Positions 25,380 through 32,384 of a stretch of 64,000 nt of DNA are shown piece by piece (position 1 is the stretch's first letter; each line of letters begins with the position of its first letter). The notes under the pieces were generated by a model, which saw only the letters and a list, made by a program, of their open reading frames with translations, did not search any database and was not told the origin of the DNA. This DNA is from Bacteroidales bacterium. Its GTDB lineage: Bacteria > Bacteroidota > Bacteroidia > Bacteroidales > F082. The stretch is from contig JAFZXR010000025.1 in assembly GCA_017616675.1 (NCBI GenBank), positions 5,800-69,799 on the forward strand. Direction: 5' to 3'. The translations under genes were made by a program, and so were the position numbers.

Positions 25380-27062
25380 ATGTTTAAAGGTCATCCCAAA
25401 GGTCTCTACGCCCTCGCTTTAGCCAACACCGGCGAGCGTTTCGGCTATTACACCATGCTTGCGATATTCGTATTGTTCCTGCAAGCTAAGTTCGGTCTCT
25501 CCGCGCAAACGGCGGGACAGTTTTACGGCATCTTCCTCGCCGCGGTCTATTTCATGCCTATCATAGGCGGCTACATCGCCGATAAGTTCTGGGGCTTCGG
25601 AAAGACCGTCGTCACCGGCATCCTGGTGATGTTTGCGGGCTATCTGCTGCTGTTTACACAGAAAGACGCCACAGGCAGCATGGCATTCACCATGATGATA
25701 ATCGCCTTGCTGTGCATCGCCATAGGCACTGGCCTCTTCAAAGGCAACCTGCAGGTGATGGTCGGCAATCTTTACGATGACGCTAAATACGCCGCAAAAC
25801 GCGACGGCGGCTTCAGCCTGTTCTACATGGCTATCAACATCGGCTCAATGTTCGCTCCAACCACCGCGACGGCTGTCACCAACCTGTTTTTAGGCAAAAA
25901 CGGCCTGACCTACGACGCCAATATCCCGTCGCTGGCTCATCAATTCCTCGACGGCACGATAACAGCCGCCGGCACGGCGCGACTGCAGACTCTCGCCGAG
26001 GCTCAGAGCAGCTTCGCTGGCGACATGACGGCCTTCTGTCATAACTATATCGACTCATTATCAGTGGCTTACAGCTACGGCTTCGGCGTGGCGTGTATCT
26101 CGCTGGTACTTTCAATAGCAATCTACTTCGGCTTCCGCAGGTCGTTCAAGCACGTCGACGTGCGCAAAGGCGAGAAAGCGGCAAAAGAAGAAAAGGTGGT
26201 CGAGCTCACTCCAAAACAGACCAAGGAACGTGTCGTGGCTCTGTGTCTGGTCTTCGCCGTCGTGATCTTCTTCTGGATGGCATTCCAGCAGGCCGGACTC
26301 ACTCTTACGTATTTCGCCCGCGACTACACCGAGGCGGTGGCGACAGGCTGGACGCGCATCGGATTCGACGTGTTCACCCTCGCCATGATAGCCGTCGGCG
26401 TCTACGCCCTGTTCGGCATCTTCCAGAGCGACACCACGCGCGGCCGCAGCCTGTCGGCATTGCTGCTCGCAGCATGCGTCGCGGGCGTGTGGTATAAAGC
26501 GGCCCACGTCGACAAACTGGTGGTACTCCTGCCTCAAATATTCCAGCATTTTAACCCGTTCTTCGTGGTAGCCCTCACACCAGTGTCAATGGCTATCTTC
26601 GGAGCCCTCGCCAAGAAAGGCAAGGAACCGTCGGCACCCCGTAAAATCGCCCTCGGAATGCTCGTGGCCGCCCTCGGCTACTGCGTCATGGCAGCCGCAT
26701 CAATCGGACTGCCTTCACCAAAGGAACTCGCCACAACTGGAGGCGTGAGCCACGTCCTGGTGTCACCAAACTGGCTGATATCCACCTATCTGGTGCTCAC
26801 CTTCGGCGAACTGCTGCTCAGCCCGATGGGAATATCATTCGTCAGCAAAGTGGCTCCTCCAAAACTCAAAGGACTCATGATGGGACTCTGGTTCGGCGCC
26901 ACGGCAATAGGCAACTACCTCACATCTGTCATCAGCTCGATATGGAACACAGGACTGTCACTCGTGATGATCTGGGGCGTACTGATCATCCTCTGTGTCG
27001 TCTCAGCCATCTTCATGTTCTCGATGATGAAACGCCTCGACAACGCCACAGCGGAATGCTGA
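25380..27062 (+). CDS. POT family proton-dependent oligopeptide transporter
   Basis: Major-facilitator protein of the PTR2/POT family, importing di- and tripeptides with protons across the inner membrane. It has 560 residues with about 14 helices. The family E-R-F-G-Y-Y motif appears in ANTGERFGYYTMLAIF (residues 15-30), and the second POT signature lies in FSLFYMAINIGSMFAP. It follows the beta-galactosidase gene by 41 bp and probably shares its transcript. A hairpin (27086-27107) lies 24 bp after the stop. Confidence 0.93.
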   Translation: MFKGHPKGLYALALANTGERFGYYTMLAIFVLFLQAKFGLSAQTAGQFYGIFLAAVYFMPIIGGYIADKFWGFGKTVVTGILVMFAGYLLLFTQKDATGSMAFTMMIIALLCIAIGTGLFKGNLQVMVGNLYDDAKYAAKRDGGFSLFYMAINIGSMFAPTTATAVTNLFLGKNGLTYDANIPSLAHQFLDGTITAAGTARLQTLAEAQSSFAGDMTAFCHNYIDSLSVAYSYGFGVACISLVLSIAIYFGFRRSFKHVDVRKGEKAAKEEKVVELTPKQTKERVVALCLVFAVVIFFWMAFQQAGLTLTYFARDYTEAVATGWTRIGFDVFTLAMIAVGVYALFGIFQSDTTRGRSLSALLLAACVAGVWYKAAHVDKLVVLLPQIFQHFNPFFVVALTPVSMAIFGALAKKGKEPSAPRKIALGMLVAALGYCVMAAASIGLPSPKELATTGGVSHVLVSPNWLISTYLVLTFGELLLSPMGISFVSKVAPPKLKGLMMGLWFGATAIGNYLTSVISSIWNTGLSLVMIWGVLIILCVVSAIFMFSMMKRLDNATAEC

Positions 27063-27085
27063 CATCAAAAATAGACAACGAAAAA

Positions 27086-27107
27086 GGGACGTCACACGAG
27101 ACGTCCC
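27086..27107 (-). terminator. Hairpin terminator between convergent POT and AraC genes
   Basis: Perfect 8 bp stem GGGACGTC/GACGTCCC with a 6 nt loop. On the minus strand it is followed by five T residues, so it best fits termination of leftward transcripts, but it may also stop the POT transcript, whose stop codon is 24 bp away. Confidence 0.7.
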
Positions 27108-27205
27108 CAACGATTAACAAAAAACTAATAAACTATTCAATTCTGCGCCGTGTTATCGCATACTCTTGCTTTGATTTTCACGATGCAAAAATATAACAAA
27201 AAAAA

Positions 27206-27231
27206 ATTACACGTTTTATTCTGCGTGTAAT
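27206..27231 (-). terminator. Intrinsic terminator of the AraC-type gene
   Basis: On the minus strand, stem ATTACACG/CGTGTAAT (8 bp), 10 nt loop, then a run of Ts. It lies about 45 bp beyond the AraC stop and is built from tandem copies of the 3' end of that gene. Confidence 0.8.
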
Positions 27232-27290
27232 TCATTTTATTCTGCGTGTAAAAAATTTTATTTTACGTGTAAAATTTTATTCTGCGTGTA
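27214..27290. repeat. Four tandem copies of the AraC gene 3' end (16 bp units)
   Basis: The units TTTTATTCTGCGTGTA at 27214-27229, 27235-27250, 27256-27271 (variant TTTTATTTTACGTGTA) and 27275-27290 have spacings of 21, 21 and 19 bp. The rightmost copy contains the last codons and the stop of the AraC-type gene, so the array looks like repeated duplication of the gene end. Confidence 0.85.
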
Positions 27291-28401
27291 TTTTTCCGAT
27301 GTATTCCTTGGGCGAAACATCTTTCAAACGCTTGAACACCTGCGAGAAGGCACTGCCCGATAAGAAGCCCGATTCAAGCGCCACCTGCTCAAGCTTAATC
27401 GTCGGATCTTCCTTTAAAAGCTGGCACGCATGCTCGATACGCAGGGTGTTGATGAGCTTGTAAAACGACTTATATTCGCTCCTCGCGATGACTTCACTGA
27501 GATAATTCTTGTTGATAAGCATGATGTCGGTGAGGTCGTTCATCGTAAAATGCTCCTCGAGATATAATTTTTTCTTACGAATAGTCTCAACAAGCTTTTT
27601 CTCGGTTTCCTGACAGTATTTATCAGTCAAACGGTGCTTAGCATGAGCCGAAGACTCATCACTGGTCTCTTTTTTCTTAATCTCCTTAGGCAGTTTCTTC
27701 GTGTTACGATGCGGATTCAACGAAACGATGGCAAACCACACGTTTATTCCTATAAAGATAAGGTCGCGCACCATCTTCGCCCAATAACAGTTACAAAGGA
27801 ATGTAAAGATAAGGATGAGACAGACGTTGAAAGGCAGCCATTTGATGCTTTTCGCATACTTGACCGGGAAGTCGGCGGCACTCGAGAACTCGTCCTCGTC
27901 AATCTCATGAATCTCCTTCACCAGCTTCAATCTTAATTTGTTGAGCTGATAAATATATCCCGATGCGATAACCAAAACCACTATCGTCATGATGGTCTTG
28001 TACATCGGCGTAAACTCGACAACGCCCAAAACCGGCAGCATCAGCGTTATCCAGCAAAGAATCACCGGATGCTGCAGCTGCATCAGACGCGGAGCCGTAT
28101 AGAAGTCGAGGAAGAAATAACCTTTGATGAGAACTATCAGATACGAAGTGATGAACAGCAGGGCGGAGGCGTTCACCAAAAACAGCACTTCGGGCCTTCC
28201 CATAAAGAAAATGAATGGCAACTCGACGACCTGCATCATAAACAGATTCGCGAGCGAATAACGGGCAGGGTAGAGCTGTCCGAACACCTCTTTATACGCC
28301 GCAGGCACATAAAAAACCTTCAAAGCCCAGCCGTAGAGAGCCACCACGACGTAGGTCAGGTTTACCGAAAACATCAATAAATAAAGACGATCGTATGCCA
28401 T
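27277..28401 (-). CDS. AraC family regulator with N-terminal membrane domain
   Basis: 374-residue protein with about seven hydrophobic helices in the first 240 residues and a C-terminal AraC DNA-binding domain of two helix-turn-helix motifs (about residues 270-370). The segment ending AFSQVFKRLKDVSPKEYIG is the AraC signature. This layout, a 7TM-type sensor followed by AraC HTH, is frequent in Bacteroidota and implies sensing at the inner membrane. It faces the POT gene with two hairpins between them. Its own promoter is visible at 28438-28467. The target genes are unknown; the adjacent beta-galactosidase/POT pair is a candidate by position only. Confidence 0.88.
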   Translation of the reverse strand: MAYDRLYLLMFSVNLTYVVVALYGWALKVFYVPAAYKEVFGQLYPARYSLANLFMMQVVELPFIFFMGRPEVLFLVNASALLFITSYLIVLIKGYFFLDFYTAPRLMQLQHPVILCWITLMLPVLGVVEFTPMYKTIMTIVVLVIASGYIYQLNKLRLKLVKEIHEIDEDEFSSAADFPVKYAKSIKWLPFNVCLILIFTFLCNCYWAKMVRDLIFIGINVWFAIVSLNPHRNTKKLPKEIKKKETSDESSAHAKHRLTDKYCQETEKKLVETIRKKKLYLEEHFTMNDLTDIMLINKNYLSEVIARSEYKSFYKLINTLRIEHACQLLKEDPTIKLEQVALESGFLSGSAFSQVFKRLKDVSPKEYIGKIHAE

Positions 28402-28437
28402 TTTGCGGTTATAACTGCTTAAAATTCAATTTCGCCG

Positions 28438-28467
28438 CAAAATTACACAATTTTTTTGATAAAACAA
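28438..28467 (-). promoter_or_regulatory. Promoter of the AraC-type gene
   Basis: Minus strand -7 TAATTTTG at 28438-28445 and -33 TTG at 28465-28467, spacer 19 bp, matching the Bacteroidota consensus; 36 bp upstream of the ATG. Confidence 0.7.
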
Positions 28468-28471
28468 AATA

Positions 28472-29986
28472 TTATTTTCCGATGCAAAATCTTGAGAATA
28501 TGGAACTTAGCACTTCGCCGGTCGTGACTTCACCGGTGATGCTCCCGATGTGATACAAAGCCTGCCTTAAATCCTGCGCAAGCAAATCGGCCGAGAGCTT
28601 GTCGTCCAAGCCTTTTTTCACCTGCTCGAGACTCTCCTTGGCATGAGTCAATGCCTCGAAATGCCTGATATTCGTGACTAAAACGGTGTTTCCGTCGATT
28701 TTTGGAGCATCGGTGTCGCGTCTTATCTTATTCTTCAAACTCTCAACATCTTCAGGGTTTTTCGCCGACATATACGAGAATGTTGTCAAGCTGCGGATGT
28801 TGTACAAATCCATGCCAGTGATGCTGTAACAATACTCGTCGGTCATGTAACCGCCGTTCTTTTCAATGTTTTTCTCAAATGTCGACTTCACACTTTGCTC
28901 GAAGTCGTCGTTCAACGTGAACATCGTGCCCACATCCATAAGATCGCTCTTGTTGATCATCAATATCAGCTTCTGTTTCAACACGTTAACGCGATTTACT
29001 ATGTCTTTAGCCGCCTTCACGATCTCCTTCACCTTCTTTGTGCCGTCGAGCAGCCCAATCACGATGTCGGCCTCCGAAATCTTCTTGAAAGTGCGCTCAA
29101 TGCCAATCTTTTCAATGGTTTCCGATGTCTCGCGAATACCTGCGGTATCGATGAAACGGTACAGCAGCCCGTCGATGCTGAATGTCTCCTCGATGGTGTC
29201 GCGCGTAGTGCCTTCGATATCGCTCACAATGGCTCTGTCTTCACCCAAGATGGCGTTCAGCAACGTGCTCTTGCCGGTGTTTGTCTCGCCGACGATGGCC
29301 ACCGGAATGCCGTTCTTTATCGCATTACCCATTCTGAATGAATCGGTTAGCTTTCCGATATGCTTAAACGCTTTATTAAGAATGTCATAGAGCTTTGTCC
29401 TGTCGGCAAACTCCACGTCTTCCTCCGAAAAGTCGAGCTCAAGCTCCAAAAGCGATGTTAAGTCGACTAATTGTGACCTCAACTCGCGCAGCTCGTTCGA
29501 AAAACCGCCTTTCAACTGATTCACCGCAATGTGGTGCTCGGCTTCATTCTGCGAAGCTATAAGGTCGGCCACCGCCTCAGCCTGCGCCAAATCGAGCTTC
29601 CCGTTGATAAATGCTCGTTTCGAGAACTCGCCCGGCTCAGCCAGCCTGCAGCCTCGCACCACAAGCAACTCCAAAATCTTCTGCTGCACAAACTGCGAGC
29701 CGTGACAGCTGATCTCGACCGAGTCCTCACCGGTGTAGGAGTGAGGCGACTTGAAAAACGTCACCAGCACGTCGTCGATGAGTGGTTTGTCGTCGGGGAC
29801 AGGGTCAAAAATCTCGCCGTAATAAGCTTTATTCGGTTCTATATCATTGGCATCCAACGACTTACCATTCTTTCTGAAGATAAATAACGTCGTCTTGAAG
29901 CTCTCGGCTCCCGATACCCTGACGACAGCGATGGCTCCAGTACCGGAGGCCGTCGAAATAGCGCAAATTGTGTCGTTTCTGCTCAT
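28472..29986 (-). CDS. mnmE: tRNA uridine-5-carboxymethylaminomethyl(34) synthesis GTPase
   Basis: MnmE (TrmE) works with MnmG to install cmnm5U at the wobble position of certain tRNAs. The N-terminal folate-binding domain begins MSRNDTICAISTASGTGAIA. The G domain has G1 GETNTGKST near residue 230, G2/G3 DIEGTTRDT and DTAGIRET, and G4 NKSD. The protein ends with the conserved C-terminal tetrapeptide context FCIGK whose cysteine is catalytic. At 504 residues it is somewhat longer than the usual 450-460; part of the excess lies in the G domain around GGYMTDEYCYSITGMD. It is the second gene of a pair: it starts upstream of the thioredoxin-like gene's far end, with only 1 bp between the two genes. 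Confidence 0.96.
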   Translation of the reverse strand: MSRNDTICAISTASGTGAIAVVRVSGAESFKTTLFIFRKNGKSLDANDIEPNKAYYGEIFDPVPDDKPLIDDVLVTFFKSPHSYTGEDSVEISCHGSQFVQQKILELLVVRGCRLAEPGEFSKRAFINGKLDLAQAEAVADLIASQNEAEHHIAVNQLKGGFSNELRELRSQLVDLTSLLELELDFSEEDVEFADRTKLYDILNKAFKHIGKLTDSFRMGNAIKNGIPVAIVGETNTGKSTLLNAILGEDRAIVSDIEGTTRDTIEETFSIDGLLYRFIDTAGIRETSETIEKIGIERTFKKISEADIVIGLLDGTKKVKEIVKAAKDIVNRVNVLKQKLILMINKSDLMDVGTMFTLNDDFEQSVKSTFEKNIEKNGGYMTDEYCYSITGMDLYNIRSLTTFSYMSAKNPEDVESLKNKIRRDTDAPKIDGNTVLVTNIRHFEALTHAKESLEQVKKGLDDKLSADLLAQDLRQALYHIGSITGEVTTGEVLSSIFSRFCIGK

Positions 29987-29987
29987 C

Positions 29988-31181
29988 TTAATCCATTGTT
30001 ATAACGAGTTCAACCTGTTCGGCCTTGACGCGTTTTGCTATGATAACCTTCTTACCGTCAAGGACATAGATCATCGGAGTGTTCTGCACGTCGAACTTCG
30101 ACAGTATGTTGTCGGCCATGCCCGAGTTAATCTCCACCGGGAAAATCTCCATCTCAGGATGGTTTTTCTTTGTCTCCTCCAAAATACGGCCTTCCTGAGC
30201 GCATTTCTCACAGGTCTTGTCGAAAAACACCACCACAACGTAACTCGCATCGATGGAGTAGAGGCTGCCTAACTTTGGGAACTGTGCGCCAATCTTGAGG
30301 TTTTCGAGGTTTTTAGCCCTCTCCGCCATAGCCTCAAGCATGCTCTCCGAAATGCCCTCCATCTTCACTTTCATGAAATAATCGTTGACGAGATGGATGT
30401 AAACATCGTCGAGATTCATATATTTCGGCGCATAATACATTCTATAGAAATACCAAAGCAAATAATCGCGCACCTCAGTGCAACTGCCCGTCTTTGCTAT
30501 GAGTTTGTCAATCTCGGTGTTAATCTTGATGGCATCCGGACCTAAACTCTCGAAATATGTGTCTAACTTATTGTCTATCATCGGATAAGTCAACACTCGG
30601 GCATCGTCAAACGGGAAATCCTCCCAATAATCATGCAACTCGTGGCTCTTCACCGAGTTAATGACAGTATTGATAAACGCGCCTTTTTTCTTGATCTTCA
30701 GCGATTCCTCGTAACTCGCAAGGTCTTTGCGCAACGAGTCGGCTTTCTTCCAATTCTCGGGATGATAGCCTTCCTCGCTCTCCAACACCTTAATATTTGC
30801 TTCGGTTTCCCTGATTTTTGCCATCAATTTGTAATAAATCTTGGTTTCCTTCGCACAACCTTTCACCTTCACGGAATTCAAATCCTCCAAATCACTGATT
30901 TTTACTGAGAATTTCTGCTTTTTCGCCACCAAAACCTCCATCAGAGGGAAATTCTGGCTCGACGTCAAGAGATAAATCCCTTCCGGTAACTTGTTCTTCT
31001 GCTTTAACCTTATAACGCCGTTTTTGGCAGTCAAAGTGTCAAGCACAATGGCTTTCGCACCGCGGTATTTACAAAAGTAAAATGTGTTATCCTGTTGATT
31101 ATCAATGCTTATCTTGATGTCAACCTGCGAAAATCCGATCAACGGAAACAAAAAGGAAAGTAGAATAATAAACTTTTTCAT
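29988..31181 (-). CDS. Secreted thioredoxin-like protein with N-terminal DUF4369/DUF5106-like region
   Basis: 397-residue exported protein. Signal peptide MKKFIILLSFLFPLIGFSQ is followed by a beta-rich N-terminal domain (about residues 20-120), a helical middle part, and a C-terminal thioredoxin-like fold (about residues 270-397) with FFDKTCEKCAQEGRILEE, a CxxC pair at the usual redox site. This layout is common in Bacteroidota periplasmic thiol-disulfide proteins related to ResA/TlpA; the exact DUF assignment is by resemblance. ATG 31181 is chosen because upstream codons come from the palindromic repeat at 31201-31257. mnmE starts 1 bp after its stop, so they are probably one transcript. Confidence 0.82.
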   Translation of the reverse strand: MKKFIILLSFLFPLIGFSQVDIKISIDNQQDNTFYFCKYRGAKAIVLDTLTAKNGVIRLKQKNKLPEGIYLLTSSQNFPLMEVLVAKKQKFSVKISDLEDLNSVKVKGCAKETKIYYKLMAKIRETEANIKVLESEEGYHPENWKKADSLRKDLASYEESLKIKKKGAFINTVINSVKSHELHDYWEDFPFDDARVLTYPMIDNKLDTYFESLGPDAIKINTEIDKLIAKTGSCTEVRDYLLWYFYRMYYAPKYMNLDDVYIHLVNDYFMKVKMEGISESMLEAMAERAKNLENLKIGAQFPKLGSLYSIDASYVVVVFFDKTCEKCAQEGRILEETKKNHPEMEIFPVEINSGMADNILSKFDVQNTPMIYVLDGKKVIIAKRVKAEQVELVITMD

Positions 31182-31200
31182 AACATTAGTATTAAAGTAC

Positions 31201-31257
31201 GTCATTTCGAGCGTAGTCGAGAAATCCTCCATACCGATGCGCTATAGTTGAAATGAC
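31201..31257. repeat. Palindromic repeat element in leader of thioredoxin-like gene
   Basis: Begins GTCATTTCGAGCG and ends TTGAAATGAC, with GAGAAATCC inside, the same words as the larger elements at 41454 and 48017. It lies between the minus-strand promoter at 31263 and the ATG at 31181, so it should be transcribed in the 5' leader. Confidence 0.8.
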
Positions 31258-31262
31258 GAGTG

Positions 31263-31292
31263 CAAAAATATAAAATTTTTTCGTCATTTCAA
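31263..31292 (-). promoter_or_regulatory. Promoter of thioredoxin-like gene and mnmE
   Basis: Minus strand -7 TATTTTTG at 31263-31270 and -33 TTG at 31290-31292, spacer 19 bp. The -33 lies in one arm of a perfect 12 bp inverted repeat (31249-31260 and 31281-31292). Confidence 0.7.
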
Positions 31293-31301
31293 AATTTTTT
31301 G

Positions 31302-31309
31302 TATCTTTG
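31302..31309 (+). promoter_or_regulatory. Putative -7 promoter element of endonuclease/phosphatase gene
   Basis: TATCTTTG, a perfect TAnnTTTG match, 31 bp before the ATG at 31341. The -33 region is degenerate. Confidence 0.6.
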
Positions 31310-31340
31310 TACTTTCAAAAACAATTAAAAACTAACGTAT

Positions 31341-32384
31341 ATGAGACCTTTATCGCTTTTAAAAGTCCTCGTGCTATTTTTGTTATTCATTGAAACTCAA
31401 ATAGTTACCTCTTTTGATGCCATCGCGCAGAAAAGAGAAGACCTCCGTGTCGCCTTCTGGAATTTCGAAAATTTCTTCGATCCCTTCGTCGACTCCACGC
31501 GAGTGTATAACGAATTTACCGAAAACGGTGGCCAACATTGGACAAAACAGCGTTTCTACCGAAAGCGCAACAATATGTTTAAGGCAATCCTCGCCATCTC
31601 TGAGAACGAACCGCTGGCAGTGCTTGGAATCGCTGAGATCGAGAACCAATATGTGCTCAACGCCCTGTTCAACCAAACGCCGCTAAAAAAACACAAATAC
31701 CGTCTGGTTCATTACGAAGGCGACGACAAACGTGGCATCGATGTGGCGCTTGCTTACTGCATCGACAAGCTGCAACTCGTTTATACTGAGCCGATTAAGG
31801 TAAAAAATCCGAAAAACAAAGACTATCGCACGCGCGATATCCTATATATAAAGCTCTACGACAGGCGAGGCGACACTCTTCATGTGTTCGTCAACCACTG
31901 GCCGTCACGCTACGGCGGCGAGCGAGAGACCATAAAACTACGTGCTCTCGCAGCTAACACCTTGAGACACAAGGTCGACTCGCTCGCCGCCTTGACTCAA
32001 ACCATCCCTAAAATCATCATAATGGGAGACTTCAACGACACCCCCGAAGACCCAAGCATCAAAGAAATCCTTTGCAAAGATGATGCCGTCGTAAACCTCT
32101 TCAAAAATGGGGACAAACTTGGCTTCGAAGGGACTCTCAAACATGAGTACTCTTGGCAAATCTTCGACCAGATTATTGTCAGTAAGTCATTGATTGACAG
32201 TAAGTTAGGACTGATTTACAAATCCAACAGCGCCACCATATTTCATGGCGACTTTCTCTTCGAAAAAGATGAGTCATTCGGTGGGGTGAAACTGTTCCGA
32301 ACCTACGTCGGTCCTAAATATTTCGGGGGTTACAGCGACCATCTGCCAGTGTATATCGACCTCATTTTCAACTATAATCCTTAG
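31341..32384 (+). CDS. Secreted endonuclease/exonuclease/phosphatase family protein
   Basis: Mg-dependent phosphoesterase of the EEP superfamily (DNase I, sphingomyelinase-type fold), exported by an N-terminal hydrophobic segment with cleavage plausibly after AIAQ (residue 29). Superfamily motifs are visible in order: AFWNFENFFDP, GIAEIENQ with the metal-binding Glu, FVNHWPSRYGG, IIMGDFNDTP, and the catalytic histidine in YSDHLPVYIDL. At 347 residues it is typical of the secreted Bacteroidota group. The substrate could be nucleic acid, inositol phosphate or lipid. Its stop overlaps the convergent AddB-like gene by 17 bp. Confidence 0.9.
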   Translation: MRPLSLLKVLVLFLLFIETQIVTSFDAIAQKREDLRVAFWNFENFFDPFVDSTRVYNEFTENGGQHWTKQRFYRKRNNMFKAILAISENEPLAVLGIAEIENQYVLNALFNQTPLKKHKYRLVHYEGDDKRGIDVALAYCIDKLQLVYTEPIKVKNPKNKDYRTRDILYIKLYDRRGDTLHVFVNHWPSRYGGERETIKLRALAANTLRHKVDSLAALTQTIPKIIIMGDFNDTPEDPSIKEILCKDDAVVNLFKNGDKLGFEGTLKHEYSWQIFDQIIVSKSLIDSKLGLIYKSNSATIFHGDFLFEKDESFGGVKLFRTYVGPKYFGGYSDHLPVYIDLIFNYNP

